DNA of 64,000 bases, taken from NCBI RefSeq assembly GCF_900130045.1, contig NZ_FQXT01000006.1, positions 65,488 to 129,487 on the forward strand, read 5' to 3'. The stretch is from Leeuwenhoekiella palythoae (GTDB lineage Bacteria > Bacteroidota > Bacteroidia > Flavobacteriales > Flavobacteriaceae). A program made the translations under genes and the position numbers. Shown piece after piece: positions 25,976 through 34,387 of this stretch. Position 1 is the stretch's first letter. Each line of letters starts with the position of its first letter. The notes beneath the pieces are model-generated. The model was not told the DNA's origin. It made no database searches and worked only from the letters and a program-made list of their open reading frames with translations.

Positions 25976-28693
25976 TTAAAGTTGCTGATCTGGCGTGCGG
26001 CGTTGCTCGTATTTCAGATCGCTTAAGACACTAGACTTAATTCCTATAAAGAAGTTCCACGAGGCATAGGTCCCAAATGGAGTCCAGGCAAATGTCATAT
26101 TAAAACTCTCCAGATCTCGCGCAAAGCGCAACTGGGTGGGGGTAAATTTCCCGGTGGTAAGGTCAATACCAGACGAGGCCCCAACAAACCATTTTTCGCC
26201 AAGCTCCACATCGCCACTAAAGTTGATCGCGTGCGAAGTGATCATATTCTGGCGGGCTGCATTACCATAATTCACATTATAGTTTACCCGCAAATTCCAC
26301 GGAATGGTATAATTGTACAATTCCTGTTCTTTATCAGGATCTTCGTCTGCGCCCTCGGTGTCGTTAAACTTGTTTTGCAATTGCCTGCTGTCTTCACCAA
26401 GTAAGTTATCGCGCCTCCCGCCATTACGAGCGGTCTGCGTGTTTTCATCTTCAAGATCGTCATTTTCTTTCCCAAAACTTTTACTGCTGAAGGAGTAACC
26501 AAAGTTAGCGCTCGCATTGGTCAGTCTAAACAGGCTTCCGCCATTGGCGATATTCAGTTTATCTATGCGTCGGTTGTTATTATTTAAAGCATAAGGGTCA
26601 AGCGTCATATTAAAGTTTACGCTTAGCTTGCTTTGAATGATCGGGATGGTCCCTCGTACCGAAACCGGACTTAGTTTTAAACTGTCTGCTAAAAAGTTAT
26701 AGTTGGTTGAAATTGCTAAGTTGCTGATCAGGTCTATCTTTTTGGGCTCAATGGCGGTACTGTCTCTATCGCGCACTTTAGCTTCAACAGTGTTGTTTAC
26801 GCTAAAGCTAATTCCGCTGGAGCTAAAATTACTGGGAGCTCCGTAGAAACCGCCTTCAAAACGAGAATAAGTCACCTCTCGTGTAAGATCGCCATTAGGA
26901 TCATCTAGTTCAGGTGCTAAGAACGTCTCATAATATTGGTCAAAAGCCGGATTGTAATTGAAAGAGACCGAAGGTTTCATCGTATGACGGATAGCCTGAA
27001 TCTTTTTATCGTCTCCAAAATTAGCCTGACCGTAAACCGTGGTTCCCACGCTGGTACTAAAATTATACGTATTAAAACGATCAAAACCATTAACGGTATC
27101 GAGTACGATCTCGCGGGTGGTGGGGTCAAAACGTTGATCAATAGTTTCAAAAACCCAGCTTTCCTGAAGGTTTGTACTCGCCGAAACACTAAAGTGTTTA
27201 AACAGTTTAAAGTTGGTCGTCACAGGGATGCTGTGACGCACGCCTAACTCAGCATCTCTAAACATTTGTGGGGTGAAAAATAAGCTGTCTGTCGTTTCAA
27301 AACGGTTTTCACCACTCATACTGTAGTTGAAGTTGATGTTTTGAAAAATTCCTTTTTTGCTTCCGGCTTTAGGAGCAAACGGGTAAATACGATCTACGTT
27401 AAGATTTACACTAGGCAAGGTCATATTTATAGCTTGCGTTTGTGTGTTTTGAGAGTGTCTCGCCGTAAGGGCTAAATTTACCTGCGGAACGGTTTGAAAC
27501 GTCTTAGAATAAGACACCGAAGAACTCAACGTGTTAGTTAATCTACTCGCCGTATTATCAATGTTTGTCGACTGTTGAAAGTAATTACTACTTCCTAGGT
27601 TTACCGAAGCAGAAAATCTGGAATTAGGATTTGACTTACTATCTTGACTATGCGACCACTGAATGTTGTAGGTGTTGGTTTCAGAAAAATCAGGAAGACC
27701 ACGTTCACTAGATAACAAACGCTCAAAACGAATGTTTACGTTACCACTAAACTTATAACGCTTTCTATAGGCACTGGCTGCGCGTAGCGCGTAACTTCCG
27801 TTAGTATAGTAATCACCCGTTAGCGTAAGGTCCATATAATCATTCAGGGCAAAATAATAACCACCATTTTGCAGAAAGTACCCACGCTCATTATTTTCTC
27901 CCGGAGAGGGCATAATAAATCCTGATACGCTGGTTTCCTTTTCCATAGGAAAATAAGAAAAAGGAACACCTAAAGGAATTGGGACGTCATATACAAACAT
28001 ATTGACCAACCCGGTAACGATCTTTTTATTGGGAACGAATTTTACTTTTCGCGCATAAAAATAGTACTCAGGATCTTCTTCATTTTCACTGGTAGTAAAG
28101 CGCACGTTTTTCATAAAAACAACCGAGTCGTTTACTCGCTTACTCACTTCATTTTTGATATAGAACTCTTGCTGCTGGGTACGCGAACCGTAAATAAGTG
28201 CTTTTTCGGTTTTAAAATTATATTTGATAGAATCAGGCTCAACGGTATTTGGGCCTTGAACAAAAACCGGAGGTTGCGTGTAGCCGGTAGAATCTGTTAT
28301 ACCTTTAGCAAAAACAGTATTGGTATTATTGTCCACGATGATTTGCCCGGCAGTAATAGTGATATCTGTGTAAGCAACCTGCGCTTCGTTGTAGAGGTAG
28401 AGTTTATTTGCTCTACGGTCAAATCTAGAATAATCGGTAGCGGTGTATTTAACAATATCGGTTAGCGCTTCGCGCGGAGCAACAATGCTATCTTGAGCGG
28501 TACTGTCTTGAGCGCTTTCGTCTGGCGTCTCAACCAGCAAGTTTCCTTTAGGAATGAGTCGGTTATTAGATTCTGTAGTATCTGCAGGAATCGTTTTTAG
28601 CGTATTAACCGGAAGTTCCTGAGCTTGTAAAGACCCATAGTAACTAAGGCTTAAGCCTAAAACTAGCAGTACTGAAAGGATCTTTGTTTGCAA
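25976..28693 (-). CDS. lptD: LPS-assembly outer-membrane protein LptD (flavobacterial type)
   Basis: The 905-residue protein places lipopolysaccharide in the outer leaflet of the outer membrane. A signal peptide (ILSVLLVLGLSLSYYGSLQAQ) is followed by an OstA-like jellyroll at about 75-260 (KLYLYNEAQVAYTDITITAG), then a large barrel at about 270-905 (GFIMPSPGENNERGYFLQNG and many alternating strands). I placed the start at the TTG at 28693. The frame is open for 58 more codons upstream, but that stretch overlaps a perfect -7 box (28741-28748), is not protein-like for a signal peptide, and would put two hydrophobic parts in front. It diverges from an amidase gene. Confidence 0.87.
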   Translation of the reverse strand: MQTKILSVLLVLGLSLSYYGSLQAQELPVNTLKTIPADTTESNNRLIPKGNLLVETPDESAQDSTAQDSIVAPREALTDIVKYTATDYSRFDRRANKLYLYNEAQVAYTDITITAGQIIVDNNTNTVFAKGITDSTGYTQPPVFVQGPNTVEPDSIKYNFKTEKALIYGSRTQQQEFYIKNEVSKRVNDSVVFMKNVRFTTSENEEDPEYYFYARKVKFVPNKKIVTGLVNMFVYDVPIPLGVPFSYFPMEKETSVSGFIMPSPGENNERGYFLQNGGYYFALNDYMDLTLTGDYYTNGSYALRAASAYRKRYKFSGNVNIRFERLLSSERGLPDFSETNTYNIQWSHSQDSKSNPNSRFSASVNLGSSNYFQQSTNIDNTASRLTNTLSSSVSYSKTFQTVPQVNLALTARHSQNTQTQAINMTLPSVNLNVDRIYPFAPKAGSKKGIFQNINFNYSMSGENRFETTDSLFFTPQMFRDAELGVRHSIPVTTNFKLFKHFSVSASTNLQESWVFETIDQRFDPTTREIVLDTVNGFDRFNTYNFSTSVGTTVYGQANFGDDKKIQAIRHTMKPSVSFNYNPAFDQYYETFLAPELDDPNGDLTREVTYSRFEGGFYGAPSNFSSSGISFSVNNTVEAKVRDRDSTAIEPKKIDLISNLAISTNYNFLADSLKLSPVSVRGTIPIIQSKLSVNFNMTLDPYALNNNNRRIDKLNIANGGSLFRLTNASANFGYSFSSKSFGKENDDLEDENTQTARNGGRRDNLLGEDSRQLQNKFNDTEGADEDPDKEQELYNYTIPWNLRVNYNVNYGNAARQNMITSHAINFSGDVELGEKWFVGASSGIDLTTGKFTPTQLRFARDLESFNMTFAWTPFGTYASWNFFIGIKSSVLSDLKYEQRRTPDQQL

Positions 28694-28740
28694 TGGGATT
28701 AATACTATTTTTGTAAATGTAAGGGCAATTTTCAAAGTGC

Positions 28741-28748
28741 CAAAATTA
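28741..28748 (-). promoter_or_regulatory. -7 promoter box for lptD
   Basis: TAATTTTG on the minus strand matches TAnnTTTG and lies 47 bases before the chosen TTG start. I see no TTG at the usual -33 spacing. Confidence 0.5.
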
Positions 28749-28917
28749 CATCTATTTTTTAGAAGCCCTAAAGTTATACGCATTAAATATGGCGAAAGAA
28801 ACTTTACAAATCTTCTGCATTTTAGAAATATGTTGAATAAAACTTTTAAGTACTCCTTAACGTGCAAAAATGATTTCTATTTATAAAATAGGAGCACTTG
28901 ATTGACGTTACCCAAAT

Positions 28918-30015
28918 ATGAGAACGATAACAACCTATATATTAGTATTCCTTTTGGCAGTGACTGGGCAAAATATTTTTGCAAATAAAAAACCTGCTGA
29001 CACTAAGAAATTTGTGGTAGTCATTGACGCCGGGCACGGCGGAAAGGATCCCGGGAAAAATGCTAAAGGAAATCTGCTGGAAAAAAACATCGCGCTTAAA
29101 ATTGCCTTGTTAGTAGGAGAAGAGCTCCAAAAGCATAGCGATATTGAAGTGGTATATACCCGTAAAACCGATGTTTTTGTAGAACTCGCAGAGCGCGGCG
29201 CAATTGCTAACCGGGCAAATGCAGACCTGTTTGTCTCTATACATTGTAATGCTCATAATTCTCAGGCATTGGGTGCAGAAACTTATGTTTTAGGATTACA
29301 CCGAAATAAAACCAATTTTGAGGTTGCTAAAGCAGAAAATGAGGTGATTTATCTGGAGGATAATTATGAGGAAAAGTATGCGCAGTATAACTTGAATTCG
29401 CCTGAATCTTTAATCGGACTTACTTTAATGCAGGAAGAATTTTTAGATCAAAGCATTCAGTTGGCGAGTTATGTTCAGGATAATTTCAGAGTAAAACTAC
29501 ACCGAAAGGACCGAAGCGTAAAGCAAGCAGGGTTCGTGGTTTTGCACCAAACCGTTATGCCGAGTATTCTTATTGAAACAGGTTTTATTACTAATGATGA
29601 AGAGGGGCGTTATTTGAATTCGTCTAATGGTCAAAAAGAAATTGCTCACGCCATCGCTGAGGCAGTAGGGAAATATAAAGACAATGTAAGCACCAATGAT
29701 TTTCTGGGGATTACTAAGGTTGTTCCGGCGGTAGAGGTTAAAGATGTCATTGTAGACGATGCTATTTTTAAAGTGCAAATAGCCGCAAGCAGTCGCAGTC
29801 TGGATACGAAACCTTATAACTTTAAGGGGTTGAGAGGTATTCAGAAAAATAAAGAAGGTAAGTTGTATAAATACTATTATGGCGATACCTCTAACTACAC
29901 AGAAATTGAACGGAAATTGCAGGAAGCAAAATCTAAAGGATACAAGACTGCGTACATCGTTGCTTTTAAAAATGGGATTAAGCAAAACGCAAATGAATTT
30001 ATAAATAAAAGTTAG
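28918..30015 (+). CDS. N-acetylmuramoyl-L-alanine amidase (AmiC-type)
   Basis: The 365-residue secreted zinc enzyme cleaves the amide between muramic acid and the peptide stem. A signal peptide (about 1-22) is followed by an Amidase_3 domain. VVIDAGHGGKDPG gives the first zinc His, EKNIALKIA the Glu, LFVSIHCNAHNS the second His, and SILIETGFITNDEEG the catalytic Glu. A C-terminal part at about 275-365 (AIFKVQIAASSRSLDTKPYNF to GYKTAYIVAFKNG) looks like a SPOR domain, which binds denuded glycan strands at the division site. So the protein probably acts in daughter-cell separation. It is divergent from lptD. Confidence 0.92.
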   Translation: MRTITTYILVFLLAVTGQNIFANKKPADTKKFVVVIDAGHGGKDPGKNAKGNLLEKNIALKIALLVGEELQKHSDIEVVYTRKTDVFVELAERGAIANRANADLFVSIHCNAHNSQALGAETYVLGLHRNKTNFEVAKAENEVIYLEDNYEEKYAQYNLNSPESLIGLTLMQEEFLDQSIQLASYVQDNFRVKLHRKDRSVKQAGFVVLHQTVMPSILIETGFITNDEEGRYLNSSNGQKEIAHAIAEAVGKYKDNVSTNDFLGITKVVPAVEVKDVIVDDAIFKVQIAASSRSLDTKPYNFKGLRGIQKNKEGKLYKYYYGDTSNYTEIERKLQEAKSKGYKTAYIVAFKNGIKQNANEFINKS

Positions 30016-30043
30016 CGTGTAAAGCCTTAATAGAATTTATTCC

Positions 30044-30051
30044 TAAATTTG
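30044..30051 (+). promoter_or_regulatory. -7 promoter box for the MCE-domain operon
   Basis: TAAATTTG matches TAnnTTTG. It lies 24 bases before the TTG chosen as the start of the MCE-domain gene and contains the earlier in-frame TTG, which is therefore an unlikely start. A run of ten A follows in the leader. Confidence 0.5.
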
Positions 30052-30075
30052 AGGCTCATCAAAAAAAAAATTACA

Positions 30076-31026
30076 TTGAACATTTCTAGAGAAGTAAAAA
30101 CAGGTCTTCTGGCAGTAATTGCTATAGCTCTGCTCATCTTCGGTTATAGTTTTTTAAAAGGGAACAACCTCTTAAATAACGACCGAACCTACTACGCAAT
30201 TTACGACAATGTAGAAGGCTTGTCACAAGGCTCTAACGTTACCATTAACGGTCTTGTGGTAGGTAAAGTGTTGTCTATTGACTTTGCTGATTCTCGTGGG
30301 GATCTTTTAGTGACCTTTAATGTTCAGAATGATTTTCAATTTTCAAAAAACAGTAAAGCCCAGATTTACGGAGGTGGATTGATCGGCGGGAAAAACCTTT
30401 CTATCGTTCCTGACTATGAGCGCGGCGATGTTGCAGAATCAGGAGATACGTTGCAGGGGACTATTGACGAAGGTATTTTTGAGCTGGTTAATGAGCGCCT
30501 TACGCCATTACAAGCTAAAGTAGAAGAGGTGATCAATAGTACTGACTCTGTTCTCGTAGGTGTGTCAGATGTTTTAGATAAAAAAACGCGTAAAAATTTA
30601 AGAGAAACCATTGAGCAGATCAGTCAGACTGCGGCTAACTTTAATCAGGCGTCTAACTCGCTTAACAAGCTTTTAGCTGATAATGACCAGAAACTTACCC
30701 GTACGTTTACCAATCTTGATGAGATGTCAGCTAACTTTAATAAAGTGAGCGATAGCCTTTCAAAGGTTGATGTGAACGCTTTGGTGATGCGTATGGAAAG
30801 TGTATTGGCAGACTTTGAAAGCATTTCTTCAAAAATTGAAAATGGAGAAGGCACTTTAGGTCAGTTTATCAATGACGATAAAATGTATAACAACCTAGAG
30901 CGTGCTACCAAGCAAATGGAAGAATTGATGCAGGACATCAAGCTAAATCCAAAGCGCTATGTACATTTTTCGGTATTCGGGAAAAACCCGGGACCGTATG
31001 AAGAGCCCAAAGATTCACTTAGATAA
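30076..31026 (+). CDS. MCE-domain (MlaD-type) lipid-transport protein
   Basis: The 316-residue protein begins MNISREVKTGLLAVIAIALL, a short cytoplasmic end and a single membrane anchor. An MCE domain follows at about 32-115 (YYAIYDNVEGLSQGSNVTINGLVVGKV, IYGGGLIGGKNLSIV). A long helical part at about 140-305 has repeated Asn/Leu/Ser heptads, as in hexameric MCE rings with a helical needle. MlaD proteins carry phospholipids between membranes. The start is the TTG at 30076. It is followed after five bases by the Fe-S protein, so it opens a four-gene unit. The MlaE and MlaF partners are not in this window. Confidence 0.88.
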   Translation: MNISREVKTGLLAVIAIALLIFGYSFLKGNNLLNNDRTYYAIYDNVEGLSQGSNVTINGLVVGKVLSIDFADSRGDLLVTFNVQNDFQFSKNSKAQIYGGGLIGGKNLSIVPDYERGDVAESGDTLQGTIDEGIFELVNERLTPLQAKVEEVINSTDSVLVGVSDVLDKKTRKNLRETIEQISQTAANFNQASNSLNKLLADNDQKLTRTFTNLDEMSANFNKVSDSLSKVDVNALVMRMESVLADFESISSKIENGEGTLGQFINDDKMYNNLERATKQMEELMQDIKLNPKRYVHFSVFGKNPGPYEEPKDSLR

Positions 31027-31031
31027 TTTCT

Positions 31032-32375
31032 ATGCAGTATTTACCTAATATTTTGTTTGTAATTGCGCTCGCAGCAGGAGTTGGCTTTTTTGTATTCAAT
31101 ATTAAAAAGCTCATTCGCAACATTAAATTAGGTCGCGATGAAGACCGCACAGATAACAAAGCACAACGTTTTAAAAATATGGCTAAGATTGCACTTGGTC
31201 AATATAAAATGGTCGTGCGTCCGGTTTCAGGGATTATTCACGTTTTAGTCTATCTTGGTTTTATCATTATTAATCTTGAGGTTCTAGAGATCATCATTGA
31301 CGGGATTTTTGGTACTCACCGTATTTTTAGTTTCTTAGGTGGGTTTTACGATTTCTTGATCGCGGTTTTCGAAATTTTTGCGCTTTTGGTTTTGGTAGGT
31401 GTGATCATCTTCTGGATCCGCCGAAATATCCTTCATATCAAACGCTTCTTGAACCGAGAGATGAAAGGTTGGCCCAAGTTAGATGCTAACCTCATTCTTT
31501 ATTTTGAAGTGGTTTTGATGCTGTTGTTCTTGACGATGAATGCGGCAGACTTGACGTTGCAGACTAAAGGTGCTGAACATTATGCAAGTGCAGAAGGAAT
31601 TGTAGGAGCCTTTCCTGTAAGTCAATTTATTGCGCCATTTTTTGAAAACTTAAGCATCCCTACGTTAATCGTGATTGAGCGTGCGGCGTGGTGGATTCAT
31701 ATTTTAGGAATTTTAGTATTCTTAAACTATCTCTATTATTCAAAACATTTACATATTCTGCTTGCATTCCCCAATACGTATTTTGCACGTTTAAAGCCGC
31801 AGGGACAATTTGATAATCTCGAGGCAGTGACCAACGAAGTTAAATTAATGATGGACCCTGAAGCTGACCCGTACGCGATGCCTGAAGAAGGGGCGGAAGA
31901 TGAGGTACCGGCAAAATTTGGAGCTAGTGAAGCTACAGATTTAAGTTGGGCACAATTATTAAATGCCTATACCTGTACGGAGTGTGGTAGATGCACCAGC
32001 GAGTGCCCTGCAAATCAAACAGGAAAAAAGCTTTCGCCACGTAGAATTATGATGGCAACTCGAGATCGTATAGAAGATATAGGCAAAAATATAGATGCTA
32101 ATAAAGGAACCTTTAAGGAAGACGGTAAACAATTATTAGATGACTATATTAGCCGTGAAGAATTATGGGCATGTACTACGTGTAACGCGTGTGTAGAAGC
32201 CTGCCCGGTAGGGATAAACCCGTTATCTATTATTATGGATATGCGTCAGTATTTAGTGATGGAACAGAGCGCTGCTCCTACTGATCTTAACAACGCGATG
32301 ACTAATATAGAAAACAATGCAGCTCCGTGGCCTTTCAATCAGATGGATAGAGCCAACTGGATCTCTGAAAACTAG
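31032..32375 (+). CDS. Membrane-bound 4Fe-4S protein (heterodisulfide reductase subunit C/E-like)
   Basis: The 447-residue protein has an N-terminal membrane part with about five or six helices (1-235; for example IIHVLVYLGFIIINL, with histidines that could bind heme). A cytoplasmic ferredoxin-like domain holds two 4Fe-4S motifs, CTECGRCTSECP near residue 314 and CTTCNACVEACP near 381. This resembles NarI-like cytochromes fused to HdrC or GlpC-type electron carriers. It likely passes electrons between the quinone pool and the soluble CCG protein encoded two genes downstream. The ATG lies five bases after the MCE gene stop. Confidence 0.88.
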   Translation: MQYLPNILFVIALAAGVGFFVFNIKKLIRNIKLGRDEDRTDNKAQRFKNMAKIALGQYKMVVRPVSGIIHVLVYLGFIIINLEVLEIIIDGIFGTHRIFSFLGGFYDFLIAVFEIFALLVLVGVIIFWIRRNILHIKRFLNREMKGWPKLDANLILYFEVVLMLLFLTMNAADLTLQTKGAEHYASAEGIVGAFPVSQFIAPFFENLSIPTLIVIERAAWWIHILGILVFLNYLYYSKHLHILLAFPNTYFARLKPQGQFDNLEAVTNEVKLMMDPEADPYAMPEEGAEDEVPAKFGASEATDLSWAQLLNAYTCTECGRCTSECPANQTGKKLSPRRIMMATRDRIEDIGKNIDANKGTFKEDGKQLLDDYISREELWACTTCNACVEACPVGINPLSIIMDMRQYLVMEQSAAPTDLNNAMTNIENNAAPWPFNQMDRANWISEN

Positions 32376-32408
32376 AAACCAACCAGTAAATATCAAAATA
32401 GAGAACTC

Positions 32409-32843
32409 ATGAAAAAAGAGGAAGTAGACAAAATGTTAAGCGACAAACTGCAAGACGGCGAACACGTAAGCCCGGTTTTGCCGGAAGGAGTTAAAAACTA
32501 CCTCATTGACATAGACGGTACAATTACAGAAGATGTGCCTAACGAAGAGCCTGAACGTATGGCAACGTGCAAGCCATTTCCAGATGCTTTGGCAACCTTA
32601 AACAAATGGTATGATGAAGGGCATATTATATGCTTCTTTACTTCTCGTACCGAAGAGCATCGCGAGGTGACTGAAAACTGGCTCAATGAGCACGGTTTTA
32701 ACTATCATAGTCTTTTAATGGGAAAACCACGCGGTGGTAATTATCACTGGATCGATAATCACCTAGTACGTGCTACACGCTACAAAGGGAAGTTTACAGA
32801 CCTAGTAGAAAAAGATGTAACAATTGAAGTATTTAAAGATTAA
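32409..32843 (+). CDS. Small HAD-superfamily phosphatase
   Basis: The 144-residue protein has all four HAD motifs. Motif I is LIDIDGTIT with Asp34 (nucleophile) and Asp36, motif II is FFTSRT, the Lys is in MGKPRGGN, and the acidic motif IV is WIDNHLV. There is no cap domain, so the active site is open and could take large substrates. I recall relatives being labelled phosphoheptose isomerase, but nothing in the sequence supports that. It lies between two iron-sulfur genes with gaps of 33 and 30 bases and is probably co-transcribed. The substrate is unknown. Confidence 0.85.
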   Translation: MKKEEVDKMLSDKLQDGEHVSPVLPEGVKNYLIDIDGTITEDVPNEEPERMATCKPFPDALATLNKWYDEGHIICFFTSRTEEHREVTENWLNEHGFNYHSLLMGKPRGGNYHWIDNHLVRATRYKGKFTDLVEKDVTIEVFKD

Positions 32844-32873
32844 GTTCTTTAAAAAATAGCAAATATTAAAATT

Positions 32874-33665
32874 ATGGCAGAAGCTATCAAGGTACCTACG
32901 ATGGCAGAATATATGGCGCAAGGAAAGTCTCCAGAAGTACTATTCTGGGTAGGCTGCGCTGGAAGTTTTGACGATCGGGCAAAAAAGATCACAAAAGCAT
33001 TTGTTAAGCTCTTAGCAAAAGCAGGGGTCGATTTTGCAGTATTGGGTACTGAAGAAAGCTGTACAGGCGATCCTGCAAAACGTGCAGGAAACGAGTTTTT
33101 ATTCCAGATGCAGGCGGTGACCAATATTGAGGTTCTAAATGCATACGACGTAAAAAAAATAGTTACTGCTTGTCCACATTGTTTTAATACTATTGCTAAT
33201 GAATACCCCGGTTTAGGCGGTAATTATGAGGTGTTGCACCATACACAGTTTTTAAAAACGCTTATTAAAGAAGAGCGTCTAACTGTAGAAGGAGGAAAGT
33301 TTAAAGGAAAGCGTATAACCTTTCACGATCCGTGTTATTTGGCACGCGCTAATCGCATTTACGAGGCGCCTCGTGAATTGCTTGAAAAGCTTGAGGTAGA
33401 ACTAGTAGAAATGAAGCGCTGCAAGACTAAAGGCTTCTGCTGTGGAGCCGGTGGGGCACAAATGTTTAAAGAGCCGGAGCCAGGAACTAAAGATGTAAAC
33501 ATCGCACGTACCGAGGAGGCACTAGAAACAAAGTCTGAAGTTATTGCTGCGGCTTGTCCTTTTTGCAACACAATGATGACCGATGGGGTTAAAAACAAAG
33601 AAAAAGAAGATGCTGTTGCGGTGATGGATATTGCAGAAATGATCGCCTCAGCCGAAGATTTATAG
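32874..33665 (+). CDS. CCG-domain iron-sulfur protein (HdrB/GlpC/LutA-like)
   Basis: The 263-residue soluble protein holds two cysteine-rich CCG domains. WVGCAGSFDDRAKK and CPHCFNTIANEYP belong to the first, GFCCGAGGAQMFKE and CPFCNTMMTDG to the second. In HdrB such domains bind unusual noncubane 4Fe-4S clusters and reduce disulfides; in LutA and GlpC they serve lactate or glycerol phosphate oxidation. With the membrane-bound HdrC-like partner it could form an electron-bifurcation-free quinone-linked oxidoreductase. The substrate cannot be read from sequence. It is the last gene of the unit and ends at a terminator. Confidence 0.9.
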   Translation: MAEAIKVPTMAEYMAQGKSPEVLFWVGCAGSFDDRAKKITKAFVKLLAKAGVDFAVLGTEESCTGDPAKRAGNEFLFQMQAVTNIEVLNAYDVKKIVTACPHCFNTIANEYPGLGGNYEVLHHTQFLKTLIKEERLTVEGGKFKGKRITFHDPCYLARANRIYEAPRELLEKLEVELVEMKRCKTKGFCCGAGGAQMFKEPEPGTKDVNIARTEEALETKSEVIAAACPFCNTMMTDGVKNKEKEDAVAVMDIAEMIASAEDL

Positions 33666-33686
33666 AGCAGAAATGTTCTAATTTTT

Positions 33687-33716
33687 AAGCCACTCTCAGA
33701 CAGAGTGGCTTTTTTA
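33687..33716 (+). terminator. Rho-independent terminator after the Fe-S operon
   Basis: AAGCCACTCT pairs with AGAGTGGCTT around a five-base loop, followed by T residues. Confidence 0.88.
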
Positions 33717-33826
33717 GTTTTACTATTCAGATAACTACAGACTTTATATTGGTATTTTGAGGTTCTAAGCCTTCAATTTCAGAGCCTTTTAACACTATCT
33801 GTTTTAAAGAGACCTTGAATAAATGT

Positions 33827-33834
33827 TAAGTTTG
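33827..33834 (+). promoter_or_regulatory. -7 promoter box for the SGCSID protein gene
   Basis: TAAGTTTG matches TAnnTTTG, 23 bases before the ATG at 33858. It overlaps the upstream in-frame GTG, which argues against that start. Confidence 0.5.
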
Positions 33835-33857
33835 TGAGACTAAATATCACGTATTTT

Positions 33858-34340
33858 ATGTTGACTCCATTTTCAGAATTATCAGATACATCAAGACTTT
33901 GGATTTACCAAAGCGACCGCAAATTCACCGAAGAAGAACTGCCGCTGCTTCAGCAGTATTTATCAGCTTTTTTAGAAAAGTGGACGGCGCACGGTGCAGC
34001 CCTGAATGCAGGTTTTGAGATCAAATATGACCGCTTCATCATCATCGGTCTTGATCAAACACAAAGCTCAGCCAGCGGATGTTCTATTGATGCTCAGGTG
34101 CATTTTATTCAAGAGCTTGAAAAAGAATTTTCGGTGACCTTGCTTGATAAAATGAATGTAACCTACATTCAGAATGATCGTTTGCACTTTAAACCTTTAG
34201 CAGATTTTAAAAAGATGGCTAAAGATGGCGCTGTTGGCAAGAAAACCATAGTATTTAACAACCTAGTGAATACTAAAGAAGAATATTTAGATCAGTGGGA
34301 GGTTCCTGCAATAGAAAGTTGGCATAGTCGTTTCTTTTAA
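33858..34340 (+). CDS. Conserved Bacteroidota protein of unknown function (misnamed ABC transporter ATPase)
   Basis: The 160-residue soluble protein starts MLTPFSELSDTSRLWIYQSD and has no signal peptide or membrane helix. I see no Walker A or signature motif, so the name 'ABC transporter ATPase' that I recall for relatives is not supported. What stands out is a compact alpha/beta protein with WTAHG, YDRFIIIGLD and SGCSID, the last with a single Cys that could be a catalytic or metal residue. The ATG at 33858 is preferred to a GTG 24 bases upstream, which falls in the promoter box. Function is unknown. Confidence 0.75.
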   Translation: MLTPFSELSDTSRLWIYQSDRKFTEEELPLLQQYLSAFLEKWTAHGAALNAGFEIKYDRFIIIGLDQTQSSASGCSIDAQVHFIQELEKEFSVTLLDKMNVTYIQNDRLHFKPLADFKKMAKDGAVGKKTIVFNNLVNTKEEYLDQWEVPAIESWHSRFF

Positions 34341-34387
34341 TAACTAATGCTCAAATTTTTAATTCCGTAATCGGGGAAAAAGTACAT

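Noticed and set aside
28694-28867. 58-residue extension at the N-terminus of LptD
   Set aside because: It overlaps a perfect -7 box and would put an unlikely segment before the signal peptide.
29497-29985. 162-residue minus-strand frame in the amidase gene
   Set aside because: It covers the zinc-site and SPOR-like coding part of a clear gene and shows no domain.
30061-30070. Run of ten A as a slippery frameshift site
   Set aside because: It lies before the favoured start codon of the MCE-domain gene, so it is not translated in the preferred model.
33858-34340. ABC transporter ATPase
   Set aside because: No Walker A, signature or Walker B motif in the 160 residues.
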